A stretch of DNA of 64,000 nucleotides, from the NCBI RefSeq assembly GCF_016213215.1, contig NZ_JACRAW010000113.1:1-64000 (forward strand), given 5' to 3'. Under the pieces are notes generated by a model. That model was not told the DNA's origin, searched no databases, and saw only the letters and a program-made list of their open reading frames with translations. Positions 18,218-27,465 of this stretch are shown here, one piece after another; positions within the stretch are counted from its first letter, which is position 1; each line of letters opens with the position of its first letter. Both the position numbers and the translations under genes were made by a program. Source of the DNA: Bradyrhizobium sp. GTDB lineage: Bacteria; Pseudomonadota; Alphaproteobacteria; Rhizobiales; Xanthobacteraceae.

Positions 18218-18594
18218 TGATGGCGAACCAGCTCAAACGGATTCCGACCGTCCTGGCAATGACGATCGCGGTGCTGGTCGTCGCCGCGTGCGCGATCGGG
18301 CTTCGCGGCAACGAGGACCAGGCCCAGCCCACCGCGTCGGTCGCTCGGAAGCCCGGCCCGATGACGGCGCAGCTCGAACAATGCCGCACCGTCACATACG
18401 AGCAGGAAGACGCCCTTCGCGATTGCCGCGACCTCTGGGCTCACAGGCGTCGCCAGTTCTTGGGCCATAGCAGAGAATCTCCGAGCGATCCCAATACTGC
18501 GCCGTCCAGGCCCGGATCCTCATCGGCTGTTTCGTCCAAGCACGAGACGCGTCTGCCGTCTGGCCATACCTCCATTCCAGTGCGAAGCGAGTAA
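18217..18594 (+). CDS. TrbK-alt type putative entry exclusion protein
   Basis: About 125 residues with one N-terminal hydrophobic helix that ends in VVAACAIG, possibly a lipobox. A cysteine-containing segment (EQCRTVTYEQEDALRDCRDL) follows, then a polar, Ser/Pro-rich tail. Size, two spaced cysteines and location between trbJ and trbL match the TrbK-alt family, thought to block entry of a second copy of the element. ATG 18217 overlaps the trbJ stop. Confidence 0.75.
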   Translation: MMANQLKRIPTVLAMTIAVLVVAACAIGLRGNEDQAQPTASVARKPGPMTAQLEQCRTVTYEQEDALRDCRDLWAHRRRQFLGHSRESPSDPNTAPSRPGSSSAVSSKHETRLPSGHTSIPVRSE

Positions 18595-18597
18595 GCA

Positions 18598-19830
18598 ATG
18601 ATTGGTACCGGCGTCATCGATCAATTCCTGGAAACCTTCACCCGCTACATCGACTCCGGGTTCGGATTGCTGGGAAGCGAGGTCGGCTATCTGGCGACGA
18701 CGCTCGCTGCCATCGATCTCACGCTGGCAGGGCTGTTCTGGTCCTGGGGCGGTGATGAGGACATCATCGCGCGCTTGGTTAAGAAGACCCTGTTTGTTGC
18801 CGTCTTCGCCTACCTCATTGGGAACTGGAACAGTCTCGCCCGCATCGTCTTCGAGAGCTTTGCGAGCTTGGGCCTCAAGGCCTCCGGGACCAGTCTTTCG
18901 GCGGCAGATTTTCTCAGACCGGGAAGGATCGCTCAGGTCGGGCTCGACGCCGGACGGCCGATCCTGGAGGCGATTTCCGGGCTGATGGGTTATGTGAGCT
19001 TTCTCGAAAATTTCGTCCAGATCACAGTTTTGCTGTTTGCCTGGATTGTGGTGCTGCTGGCGTTCTTCATCCTAGCCATCCAACTCTTCGTCACCTTGAT
19101 CGAGTTCAAGCTGACGACGCTCGCGGGCTTTGTGCTGATTCCGTTTGGCCTGTTCGGCAAGACGGCGTTTGCCGCCGAACGCGTGCTCGGCAACGTGATC
19201 TCATCAGGCGTCAAGGTCCTGGTCCTGGCCGTCATCGTCGGCATTGGATCGACTTTATTTGCCCAGTTCACGGCCGGGTTTGGCGGCAATCAGCCGACCA
19301 TCGAGAATGCCATGGCGCTGGTATTGGGAGCGCTCTCGTTGCTGGGCCTTGGGATCTTTGGCCCTGGGATTGCCAACGGAATCGTCTCCGGCGGGCCGCA
19401 GCTTGGGGCCGGCGCCGCTATTGGCACGGGTCTCGCGGCCGGGGGCCTGGTTGCGGCCGGAGCAGGACTTGCCGCCGGCGGCGCTGGACTTGCGCGGGGA
19501 GCAATTGCGGGCGGCCTGCGTGCAAGTGCTTCCATTGCAGGCGGTGCGGCAAGTGCTTTCCGGCAAGGAGGGATGAGCGGCGTCGCTGCGGCCGGCATTT
19601 CCGCCGTGACGAGCCCGCTTCGCGCCAAAGCAGGCGGGAGCGAAAGCGCTGATTCAGGAGAAGGCGCTCCATCGGGTCCGAACGGGGCGGCTGCGCCGCC
19701 CGCCTGGGCGCGCCGCATGAAGCGCGCGCAAACCGTCAGCCATGGCACGTCCGCAGCGACCCACGCCATTCGGAGCGGCGATCACGCAGGTGGTGGTGCT
19801 GCCGTTGATCTGTCCGAAGGAGATAAGTGA
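18598..19830 (+). CDS. trbL: TrbL, VirB6-like polytopic membrane protein
   Basis: A 410-residue inner-membrane protein. Five or six hydrophobic helices fill the first 300 residues; a glycine- and alanine-rich low-complexity stretch (about residues 260-340) and a polar tail follow. This is the TrbL/VirB6 layout, the channel component of the mating pore. It starts three bases after the trbK-alt stop and ends in the TGATG overlap with trbF. Confidence 0.9.
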   Translation: MIGTGVIDQFLETFTRYIDSGFGLLGSEVGYLATTLAAIDLTLAGLFWSWGGDEDIIARLVKKTLFVAVFAYLIGNWNSLARIVFESFASLGLKASGTSLSAADFLRPGRIAQVGLDAGRPILEAISGLMGYVSFLENFVQITVLLFAWIVVLLAFFILAIQLFVTLIEFKLTTLAGFVLIPFGLFGKTAFAAERVLGNVISSGVKVLVLAVIVGIGSTLFAQFTAGFGGNQPTIENAMALVLGALSLLGLGIFGPGIANGIVSGGPQLGAGAAIGTGLAAGGLVAAGAGLAAGGAGLARGAIAGGLRASASIAGGAASAFRQGGMSGVAAAGISAVTSPLRAKAGGSESADSGEGAPSGPNGAAAPPAWARRMKRAQTVSHGTSAATHAIRSGDHAGGGAAVDLSEGDK

Positions 19831-20513
19831 TGTTCCGGCGACCGTCAGTTCATTATGGCCGCACGCCAGAGCCGGTCACGCCTTATCAGCGCGCGGCCCA
19901 GGTTTGGGACGACCGCATCGGCTCAGCTCGCGTGCAGGCCAGGAACTGGCGACTCATGGCATTCGGCAGCCTATTCCTGTCCGGTGGGCTCGCCGCGGCT
20001 GTCGTCTGGCAGTCCGCCAGAGGAACGGTCACGCCCTGGGTGGTTGAGGTCGATCGTCTCGGCCAGGCTCAGGCGGTGGCCCCCGCAACTCCGTTCTATC
20101 AGCCGACCGATCCGCAGGTTGCGTTCCATCTCGCTCGATTCATCGAGGACGTCCGAGGCCTACCCGCCGACGCCATCGTGCTGCGCCAGAACTGGCTGCG
20201 TGCCTATGATTTTACGACCGACCGTGGCGCCAGCGCCCTCAATGACTACGCTCGCGCCAACGATCCCTTTGCGAAGCTCGGCACAACGCAGGTCTCGGTC
20301 GAGGTCTCCAGTGTCATCCGCGCCTCACCGGAGAGTTTTCGAATCGCCTGGACCGAGCGGCGCTACGACAACGGGCAGCTCGCGGTGACCGAACGGTGGA
20401 CGGCGATTCTCACCGTCGTCATCGAAACGCCTCGCGATACTGACCGCCTGCGCAAAAATCCTCTCGGTGTCAACGTCAACGCTATCAGCTGGTCCAAGGA
20501 GCTTTCCCAATGA
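19830..20513 (+). CDS. trbF: TrbF, VirB8-like protein
   Basis: A 227-residue bitopic protein: a short cytoplasmic tail (MFRRPSVHYGRTPEPVTPYQ), one membrane helix about residues 38-56, then a periplasmic NTF2-like domain as in VirB8. The ATG at 19830 overlaps the trbL stop and has AAGGAG 7-8 bases upstream; the GTG one codon earlier is unlikely to be used. It ends in an ATGA overlap with trbG. Confidence 0.9.
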   Translation: MFRRPSVHYGRTPEPVTPYQRAAQVWDDRIGSARVQARNWRLMAFGSLFLSGGLAAAVVWQSARGTVTPWVVEVDRLGQAQAVAPATPFYQPTDPQVAFHLARFIEDVRGLPADAIVLRQNWLRAYDFTTDRGASALNDYARANDPFAKLGTTQVSVEVSSVIRASPESFRIAWTERRYDNGQLAVTERWTAILTVVIETPRDTDRLRKNPLGVNVNAISWSKELSQ

Positions 20514-21484
20514 CGGCCGTGATCAGAAATGTTGAGCCTCCTGGACGCGCAGGTGCGATCTCGCTTCTCGTCGCGTTCCTATTGACGGGATGCACCACGT
20601 TCAAGCCGCCACAGATCAGCTATGACGATGATGTGCCGGCGCTCCCCGACGTGCCGGCGCTCGCGGACGATCACGCCCGGCCATTGCACGTGCCACCGCT
20701 GTGGAGAGCCGCCCACGGTGGCAAGAAGGGCGACGCGGAAGAAAAAGAACCAGTGGCCAGGATCGAGACCGCCAACGATGCCGCGCGGGTCGAGCCACGG
20801 CGGGCAGGGTACTTCAATGCGGTCCAGGTCTTTTCCTATAGTCCCGGCGCGCTCTACCAAGTCTACGCGGCGCCGGGACAGATCACCGACATCGCGCTCG
20901 AGCCGGGCGAGCAACTGACCGGTTCGGGTCCCGTTGCCGCCGGTGATACGGTGCGTTGGGTCATCGGCGACACCGAAAGCGGTAGCGCCGATACCAGGCG
21001 TGTCCATATCATGGTCAAGCCGACTCGCCCGGCAATCCAGACCAACCTTGTGGTGAACACGGACCGGCGCACTTACCTGATCGAACTACGCTCCCGTGAA
21101 AAGCCGTACATGCCTTCGGTGGCCTGGTTCTATCCAGAAGACCGGAGAGGCCCCGCCAAGGCTTTACCACCCACTCCAGTCATCCCGGATCCCGACCATC
21201 GTCGCTACCGCTATGCGATCGAGGGCGACAGTCCGCCGTGGCGGCCGGTCAATGCTTTCGACGACGGCCGCAAGGTCTACATCGAGTTTTCGCCGGGAAT
21301 CGGCCAGGGGGAGATGCCACCGGTGTTTGTCATCGGAAACGACGGCCAGCCCGAACTCGTCAATTATCGCGTCTACAAGAACGTGCTGATCGTCGACCGG
21401 CTGTTTGCGGCGGCCGAGCTCCGCCTCGGTGGGGAAAGCCAGCAAAAGGTCCGTATTGTCAGAACCAACGGGAGGGGCGCGTGA
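20510..21484 (+). CDS. trbG: TrbG, VirB9-like protein
   Basis: A 324-residue periplasmic component with a lipoprotein-like signal (LLVAFLLTGCTTFKPP) and a VirB9/CagX domain from about residue 100. That domain includes the segment VHIMVKPTRPAIQTNLVVNT, typical of TrbG. It forms the outer part of the secretion channel with TrbI. It is joined to trbF by ATGA and to trbI by GTGA. Confidence 0.9.
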   Translation: MTAVIRNVEPPGRAGAISLLVAFLLTGCTTFKPPQISYDDDVPALPDVPALADDHARPLHVPPLWRAAHGGKKGDAEEKEPVARIETANDAARVEPRRAGYFNAVQVFSYSPGALYQVYAAPGQITDIALEPGEQLTGSGPVAAGDTVRWVIGDTESGSADTRRVHIMVKPTRPAIQTNLVVNTDRRTYLIELRSREKPYMPSVAWFYPEDRRGPAKALPPTPVIPDPDHRRYRYAIEGDSPPWRPVNAFDDGRKVYIEFSPGIGQGEMPPVFVIGNDGQPELVNYRVYKNVLIVDRLFAAAELRLGGESQQKVRIVRTNGRGA

Positions 21485-22677
21485 GCAACGGCGAGATGGG
21501 TGAAACGCCAACTCCTGGCGCGCATACACCAGTTTCGGAGGATCCCGAGCGCGCCTTTCGCCTCCATCCCGAGGGCCCGCGCGTTACGCGGCTCTCGCGA
21601 AAAGTGCTGGTAGGCGCCACCGGCTTTGCCCTGCTAGCTATTGGGGGCGTTACATTGTGGGGGCTACGAGGCAATCATCCGCGCAATCCGACTCCGGAGG
21701 AGCTTCATAGTGCCGATCACCACAACATCGCCGACGGTCTCGCAGCGTTGCCGCGGGACTATGCCGGGATTCCACGTGACGTTCCGCGCCTTGGGCCTCC
21801 GTTGCCGGGTGACCTCGGCCGTCCAATCATCGCCGCAGAAAATCAATCCGGTCCGCTAGGCGCCGACGCTGAGCAGCAACGAGTCAACCAGGAGAGCGAG
21901 GCAGCGAGAACGAGCAAAGTGTTCGCCCCGATGAACGCACGAGCGGTCGCTACGAGCCAGAGCACGGGCACGGAGGCCTCAGCGAATCCAGGTGCTTCGA
22001 CCGACGAATCCTTCGCCCAAAATGGACAAGATCGTAAGCTGCTCTTCGTCAACGCCTCAGTTGACCGGAGAACGACAACGCCCGACCGGTTGGCGCGTCC
22101 GGCGTCGCCGTTCGTCGTGCAGGCGGGAACGGTCATCCCCGCCGCCTTGATCACGGGCCTGCGTTCCGACTTGCCAGGTCAGATCACGGCGCAAGTGACC
22201 GAGAACGTTTATGATAGTCCGACCGGACGCGCGCGTCTGATTCCGCAGGGTGCACGCCTCATCGGGGTCTACGACAGTCAAGTCGCATTCGGTCAGTCGC
22301 GGGTCCTCCTGGTTTGGACGCGACTGATCATGCCGAATGGTCGTTCGATCGTTTTGGAGAGACAGCCGGGGGCGGACGTTCGTGGTTACGCGGGGCTTGA
22401 GGACGAGGTTGACAATCACTGGGGCGAACTCGCCAAGGCGGCTGGGCTGTCTACGCTGCTGAGCATCGGGTCGGAAGTAGGAGCCGGGGCGGACAGCGGA
22501 ACCAACACGGCCATTCTCCAGGCGCTTCGATCAGGCGCGGCGAATTCGCTCAATCAGACCGGCCAGCAAATCGTTCGCCGAAATCTCAATATCCAGCCCA
22601 CGCTGACGATCCGGGCGGGATTTGCGGTGCGGGTGATTGTGAATCGAGATCTGGTACTCGAGCGGTATCGGGGGTAG
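21481..22677 (+). CDS. trbI: TrbI, VirB10-like protein
   Basis: About 398 residues from GTG 21481, which overlaps the trbG stop; the frame is open from 21238, but that part lies inside trbG. One N-terminal membrane helix (about residues 42-62) is followed by a proline- and alanine-rich linker and the C-terminal VirB10 domain (IPAALITGLRSDLPGQI, then YDSPTGRARLIPQGARLIGVY). It spans the envelope and links inner and outer channel parts. Confidence 0.92.
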   Translation: MSNGEMGETPTPGAHTPVSEDPERAFRLHPEGPRVTRLSRKVLVGATGFALLAIGGVTLWGLRGNHPRNPTPEELHSADHHNIADGLAALPRDYAGIPRDVPRLGPPLPGDLGRPIIAAENQSGPLGADAEQQRVNQESEAARTSKVFAPMNARAVATSQSTGTEASANPGASTDESFAQNGQDRKLLFVNASVDRRTTTPDRLARPASPFVVQAGTVIPAALITGLRSDLPGQITAQVTENVYDSPTGRARLIPQGARLIGVYDSQVAFGQSRVLLVWTRLIMPNGRSIVLERQPGADVRGYAGLEDEVDNHWGELAKAAGLSTLLSIGSEVGAGADSGTNTAILQALRSGAANSLNQTGQQIVRRNLNIQPTLTIRAGFAVRVIVNRDLVLERYRG

Positions 22678-22681
22678 CTCC

Positions 22682-22909
22682 ATGACCAAACTGAAGATCG
22701 GCGCCATCGAGGATGAAAAGCCGGTGGCGTTCACGGTTAAGCTCCCGGCCAGAGTGCACCGCGATCTGATCGCTTATGCGGAGATTCTGACGCGGGAAGC
22801 CGGACAGCCCGTCGATCCAACTCTGCTCATTGCGCCCATGTTGGCCCGATTCATGAGTACTGATCGAGTGTTTAGGAAAGCCTGCAAGCAAATACGGACG
22901 GTTAAGTAG
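22682..22909 (+). CDS. DUF2274 protein at the end of the trb operon
   Basis: A 75-residue protein (MTKLKIGAIEDEKPVAFTVK at its start) with a short beta strand then helices, resembling a ribbon-helix-helix or antitoxin-like small protein. DUF2274 genes usually close the trb operon in related elements, as here, 4 bases after trbI. Role unknown. Confidence 0.8.
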   Translation: MTKLKIGAIEDEKPVAFTVKLPARVHRDLIAYAEILTREAGQPVDPTLLIAPMLARFMSTDRVFRKACKQIRTVK

Positions 22910-23028
22910 AGACACGCCTTTAAACCACGACTTCGAGCTGAACACTCACTCTCCGCTCTAACTTTCTTTGCACTCGGGTGGGTGCAGATCGTCGTGAACA
23001 GTGCAACAACTAGGACCCAGCTCCTGTT

Positions 23029-24642
23029 TTACGACCCCTCGGTCTTCTTGCCCAGGATCGCCTTCAGTTTGTCGGCCAGCCCCTTTTGGGTGACAGGCTT
23101 CTGCAGCAGCTCCAAACCTCGCTCCAGACGGCCATCGTGCGTAATGACGTCCCGAGAGTAACCCGTCATGAAAATGACCCTCAGCTTCTCATTCGACCTG
23201 CGAAGCTCATCGCTCAAGATGCGACCGTTCTTCCCCGGCATGATTACGTCGGTCAGAAGCAAGTCGATTGCGCCTCTGTGCGCCTCGAACATCTCTACGG
23301 CTTGCTCGGCATCGCACGCCTCGAGGACCGTATATCCGAGCTCATTGAGTGTCTCCACGATATAATTGCGGACATCGTTGTCGTCTTCGGCGACGAGAAT
23401 TGTCTCACCGTTGCCAATTTCAATGTGGGCTGTTTCCAAAAAGGCCGGCTGCGCATCCAACGGCAATTCAGTACGCGGCAGATAGATGCTGACGCAGGTG
23501 CCCTTGCCCAACACGCTGCCTATGGTTGCAACCCCACCTGACTGCTTCGCAAATCCATAGACCTGACTGAGGCCAAGCCCGGTACCCTGCCCGATGCTTT
23601 TGGTTGAAAAGAACGGTTCGAACGCGTGCTCGACTGTAGGCTGATCCATGCCCATTCCGGTATCTGTTACGGAAATAACGACGTAAGGTCCCGGGGTGAG
23701 ATCCAGGTGCTGCCCCGCAAATTGGCGGTCGACATAGACGTTAGCGGTTTCGATGGTCAGCTGCCCTCCGGACGGCATGGCATCTCGCGCGTTGACGATG
23801 AGGTTAAGAAGCGCAGCTTCCAGCTGATGGGGATCGGTCTCAGTGTTCCACAAAGTGGCGTCCGGGGCCATTTCCATCTTGATCGATTCGCCCACCGTAC
23901 GGACGATAAACTCTTCGATGCTAGCGACAACTTGATTCACGTTGATCACTTTCGTGTCGAAGGGCTGTTTGCGGGCAAAGGCGAGAAGGCGCTGTGTCAG
24001 TGTTGCAGCGCGCTGCGATCCCTGGCGCGCACTCTCGATTGCTTTTCTGATCCTGTCATACGAAGCCTCGCTCCCACGCGCTAACGCGCGGTCGGCAATC
24101 TCAAGGTTTCCGGATATCACCATCAGGAGATTATTGAAGTCATGTGCGATGCCTCCGGTCAGCTGCCCGATTGTCTCCATCTTTTGAGTGTGACTAAAAA
24201 GAGCCTCCGTTTCACGCCGCTGGCGTGACTCGGCCTCCAGCATCGCGTGCGCCAACCTGAGCTGCCCCGGAGAGGGCAGTGCTAAGACTTTCGGTATCAA
24301 GGGCCAGATAAGTACCGCGGTCAGAACCGAAGCGATCGCAGTTGCGGCCTTGATCACACCCTCAAGGCCATAGGCCGGAATCCATAGAGTGTAGATCGCG
24401 AACGCGTGAGTGAAGCCGCACGCCATGATGAAGAGGGCGAATGCCCAAAAGATCCACCCGAACTCGACGTCGCGCCGTCGGTACACGAAGTAAGCAAGTG
24501 CAAATGGTATTGAAAAATACGACAGCGCAATCACCGCATCCGAAACCACGTGGACGGTCAGCAGCTCCGGTTCCCAGAGCAGGCAGATGCCATGAGGAGA
24601 GAATGCGCTAGTATCGAAGAAGAGCCTAATCTTTTCCCACAT
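23029..24642 (-). CDS. hybrid histidine kinase with ethylene-receptor-like transmembrane sensor
   Basis: About 537 residues from ATG 24642, which has AGAGG 5 bases upstream; the frame is open to 24726, but that extension is NYN-pseudogene sequence. The first 125 residues hold three membrane helices in which Asp35, Tyr42, Ile45, Pro46, Ile72, Cys75 and His79 line up, with a constant offset of 10, with the ETR1 residues needed for copper and ethylene binding (Asp25, Tyr32, Ile35, Pro36, Ile62, Cys65, His69). A HisKA box (GGIAHDFNNLLM), a HATPase with NLIVNARDAMPSGG and GTGLGLSQVYG, and a C-terminal receiver with Asp in LLLTDVIMPGKNG follow. No separate regulator gene is adjacent. Confidence 0.9.
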   Translation of the reverse strand: MWEKIRLFFDTSAFSPHGICLLWEPELLTVHVVSDAVIALSYFSIPFALAYFVYRRRDVEFGWIFWAFALFIMACGFTHAFAIYTLWIPAYGLEGVIKAATAIASVLTAVLIWPLIPKVLALPSPGQLRLAHAMLEAESRQRRETEALFSHTQKMETIGQLTGGIAHDFNNLLMVISGNLEIADRALARGSEASYDRIRKAIESARQGSQRAATLTQRLLAFARKQPFDTKVINVNQVVASIEEFIVRTVGESIKMEMAPDATLWNTETDPHQLEAALLNLIVNARDAMPSGGQLTIETANVYVDRQFAGQHLDLTPGPYVVISVTDTGMGMDQPTVEHAFEPFFSTKSIGQGTGLGLSQVYGFAKQSGGVATIGSVLGKGTCVSIYLPRTELPLDAQPAFLETAHIEIGNGETILVAEDDNDVRNYIVETLNELGYTVLEACDAEQAVEMFEAHRGAIDLLLTDVIMPGKNGRILSDELRRSNEKLRVIFMTGYSRDVITHDGRLERGLELLQKPVTQKGLADKLKAILGKKTEGS

Positions 24643-25006
24643 CTTAACCTCTTCTCGGCCACGCGTAGTGATCTGATCGATGTGTTCGGCGAGTTCCATG
24701 ACGTTGACCACGAGCTCGAAATCCATGTTGCCTTTGGCCTTGCCGTGGCCGCTCGCGTCGATGAATTCCTTGATCGCTTTGATGACGACGGTACAGCCAT
24801 CTTAGTCGAGCCAGTCGACCGAATCGACGAATACAGCTGATCCTCAACGATTGCGGTGAAATAGAAGCGCGCAGCAGGGTTCCGCGGCTCTGAAAGTCTT
24901 TCCGAAAGGCACTTGTAATCGATGTCGAAGCCGAGCGTCTTGGCCGTGGCGTAAAGGTTGGCGCCGTCGATGAACACCGCAATCTTATTGGGAGCGTCTG
25001 ACAGAG
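24643..25006 (-). pseudogene. decayed NYN-domain (LabA/DUF88-like) gene
   Basis: Reading the minus strand, NKIAVFIDGANLYATAKTLG is a clear NYN N-terminus. The protein then breaks across three frames: FQSRGTLLRA in a second frame, AIVEDQLYSSIR in the first, and ELVVNVMELAEHIDQ in the frame upstream of the kinase. At least two frameshifts are needed and the C-terminus is missing, so no intact protein is made. NYN proteins of this group are probable RNA-processing nucleases. Confidence 0.75.
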
Positions 25007-25080
25007 GATAATCTCCTATGAACGGTGCACATGTAACGGCTTTTCAGTATCCGGGGATCTCAGTGATGAGCATCTCCACG

Positions 25081-25254
25081 CTATCTTCGGTCGCCCAGCA
25101 GCTTGCCGGTCTTCCAATGGATAAAATGCAAGCGGGTGCAGGCAGGGCAGGTGAAAGATTGAAACTCGACCTGAGGCGCTTCCTCAACATCATCCTGCAG
25201 CCAGTGTTGCACGTTCAGGTTGGTCGTCGGGCACTTGAAAATGACCGGACGCAT
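25081..25254 (-). CDS. small cysteine-pair protein, zinc-ribbon-like
   Basis: A 57-residue protein starting MRPVIFKCPTTNLNVQHWL. The ATG at 25254 has AGGAG 6 bases upstream. Cys residues in KCPTT and TCPACTRLHF could form a zinc ribbon, though only three are visible. A paralogue at 63497 shares CPTT, VQH, CPAC, the following HF and the end KLLG. Family known only as small hypothetical proteins; role unknown. Confidence 0.6.
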   Translation of the reverse strand: MRPVIFKCPTTNLNVQHWLQDDVEEAPQVEFQSFTCPACTRLHFIHWKTGKLLGDRR

Positions 25255-25510
25255 GCTGCTCTCCTGATCCCGCATGAGTTATAAAGGCGGAAATCTATCG
25301 CCCGGGTGCCGCCGATTTTTGATCTGCCTCAAGCTTTCGGGTCTAAGCGCAAACGAGTAAGACAGAATCCTCGCGCCTATCCGCCACTGTTGAGTTCCGT
25401 GAACCTCTATAGTTTGGCCAATATCACACGGGTTGGGTAATCAGCCGCTCAGGCGGCAACATCACCTTCGAGGTCACGCTCGGTGCACGTTCGGTTTCAA
25501 ATCCCGGCGA

Positions 25511-25859
25511 TCAGCCAGCCGCCTGCGGTCGCCACGTATGTTGCGGCATCCGCCAGTCGATGCCCTCCAGCAGATAGCCAAGCTGGGCCGGGCTGATCGT
25601 TACGACGCCAATCAGTCGATGACGGCCAGAGGAAACGACCGCGCTCCAGCCGCTTGGCGTAGAGTGACATGCCCAACCCATCGGGCCAGAGGATCTTGAT
25701 CAGCTTGCCGCTCTTGCCACCGAACACATAGAGGTCGCCGCCGTACGGGTCGCGCTTGAAGACTTCCTGCACCAGCACGGCCAGCGAGTTCATGCCGCGG
25801 CGCATGTCGGTGTGGCCGGTCGCAATCCACACCCGCACGCCCGACGGAATGGGGATCAT
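25511..25859 (-). pseudogene. tnpB: IS66 family tnpB, frameshifted
   Basis: MIPIPSGVRVWIATGHTDMR and GDLYVFGGKSGKLIKI are the start of an IS66 TnpB accessory protein. After FLWPS one extra T shifts the frame. Removing it restores the expected C-terminus (ISPAQLGYLLEGIDWRMPQ) to a stop at 25511. The start overlaps the tnpA stop (ATGA). Without the repair the frame reads on into unrelated sequence. Confidence 0.8.
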
Positions 25860-26257
25860 CGCGGCCGTCCATCTGCCAGCGCCGCGACCGCGGCCTTCAG
25901 CGAAGCCGCGTCGACCGTGCCCGTGATCCGCATCCGAGTTCCGGCGGCAAACTCGATCTTGATCGCTCCGCCGCCGGCCGACCGGACTGCACCAGGCATC
26001 GCTTCCGCGACCACCATCGCCGGTACGAAGCCCGTTTGATCGGCGGCTTCCTTCGGCTCGGGGCGAAACGACCGCCGCCATCGCAGCAGCAATGAGCGCG
26101 AAATGCCATAGCGCCGCGCCGTCGCCGCGACCTGGCGCGGCGCCTGCAAGCTCTCCAGGACGATCTTGAGCTTCTTGTCCTCGGACCAGCGCCGTCGGCG
26201 GCCTGTGTCCACTACTTCGAGCCGTTCGACTTGGGCACTGCGCCTATCACTGTCCAT
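25856..26257 (-). CDS. tnpA: IS66 family accessory protein TnpA
   Basis: About 133 residues with a helix-turn-helix (RRRRWSEDKKLKIVLESLQA, then QVAATARRYGISRSLLLRWR), as in IS66 TnpA proteins, plus the family's C-terminal half. The ATG at 26257 gives the normal start MDSDRRSAQVERLEV. The frame is intact, but its partner tnpB is frameshifted and tnpC, the catalytic gene, is absent, so the element cannot move by itself. Confidence 0.8.
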   Translation of the reverse strand: MDSDRRSAQVERLEVVDTGRRRRWSEDKKLKIVLESLQAPRQVAATARRYGISRSLLLRWRRSFRPEPKEAADQTGFVPAMVVAEAMPGAVRSAGGGAIKIEFAAGTRMRITGTVDAASLKAAVAALADGRPR

Positions 26258-26283
26258 CAGCACACTTCTCAACACCGCGCCTC

Positions 26284-26795
26284 ACTCGGCAAAGCGGCCT
26301 TCAGCGGACGGATACCAAGCTCAAGCATGTCAATTGCCTTCTCGTAGTCACCGTCGGCAAATACTTGGGTTCCCCGGCAGAGATCGATTGCGGGCGGACC
26401 TGGTGCCAGCCTCTGATTGAAGCGCTTCCAACTGGGCCAATCTCGAATGCAGGATTTCGTTGCGCGTTGCGGCTCGATCAGAGCCTAGTGGGGACCGGCA
26501 AAGTGCGCACCGACCCTCGGGAAAAACTTATTCCCGTATTCGGCTGCTTCATTCCAGTGGACCGCCGCTGCCGTCTTGTCGACCAGTGTAAGACGCCACA
26601 GAAGCAAAGCCGAGTCTGTAAAGACGTTTCCTCGGCGTAGCGGGCTTCTGATGGCCTAACGCGTTCTTTGTACATTCGTAGAGCACCATCGACGTCACCG
26701 GTTTCGAGTGCGATGAGGGCGACCTGCCAGGAAAGATGCCCCGGCAAATAGCTCTGCCCATCATGTCTAAGCAGCCATTCGGAAGAACGCATCGC
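26284..26795 (-). pseudogene. C-terminal fragment of a tetratricopeptide repeat (TTC38-like) protein
   Basis: Minus-strand pieces SYLPGHLSWQVALIALETGD, then DSALLLWRLTLVDKTAAVHW, then CRGTQVFADGDYEKAIDMLE read as successive parts of one TPR-38 type protein. They need a frameshift near 26640 and pass a TAG stop at about 26486. The 5' part is missing; it ends abruptly against the chemotaxis receptor fragment. Confidence 0.6.
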
Positions 26796-27442
26796 CTGCT
26801 GAGGAATTGTCGGCCTCGATCACCGAGATCAGCCGGCAAGTCCAGGACTCGGCTCGCATGGCCAACGAGGCGGTCGGCCAAGCGCGGGCGACCACCGAGC
26901 GCGTCAGCGAACTGTCCAAGGCCGCGACGCGGATCGGCGACGTGGTCGAGCTGATCAACAGCATCGCCGGGCAGACCAATCTGCTGGCGCTGAATGCCAC
27001 CATCGAAGCCGCGCGGGCCGGAGAAGCCGGCCGGGGCTTTGCGGTGGTCGCTTCGGAAGTGAAGGCGCTGGCCGAGCAGACGTCAAAGGCCACCGGCGAG
27101 ATCGGACAGCAGATATCGGGCATCCAGGTGGCGACGCACGAATCGGTTGACGCCATCAAGGCGATCAGCGGCACCATCGAAAAGCTGTCCGAGATTGCAT
27201 CGACCATCGCTGCGGCCGTGGAAGAGCAGGGCGCCGCGACCCAGGAGATCTCCCGAAATGTGCAGCAGGCGGCGCAGGGGACGCAGCAAGTGTCCTCGAA
27301 CGTCACCGATGTGCAGCGCGGGGCGAGCGAGACCGGATCCGCATCCTCGCAAGTGCTGGCGGCCGCGCGTTCGCTGTCCAGCGACAGCAATCGGCTGAAG
27401 CTCGAAGTCGCCAAGTTCCTGAACACGGTGCGCGCGGCCTGA
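26795..27442 (+). pseudogene. methyl-accepting chemotaxis protein, 5' truncated
   Basis: About 211 residues of the cytoplasmic signalling domain remain. The hairpin tip (NSIAGQTNLLALNATIEAAR, then GEAGRGFAVVASEVKALAEQ) is intact and the protein ends normally. The sensor, membrane helices and HAMP region are gone; homology begins at EELSASITEIS, immediately after the TPR fragment. TTG 26807 could start a soluble signalling domain, but there is no good ribosome site. Confidence 0.8.
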
Positions 27443-27465
27443 GGTATGTCCCACTCGTTCACCGC

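Larger units (their letters stand above)
25511..26257 (-). mobile_element. IS66 family remnant lacking tnpC
   Basis: Only the two accessory genes remain, one broken. Beyond 25511 the sequence does not continue into tnpC. I could not identify terminal inverted repeats. It is wedged among other gene fragments. Confidence 0.7.

Noticed and set aside
21238..21480. Longer trbI starting inside trbG
   Set aside because: The extension is antisense-like in composition, and GTG 21481 overlaps the trbG stop in the pattern used throughout the operon.
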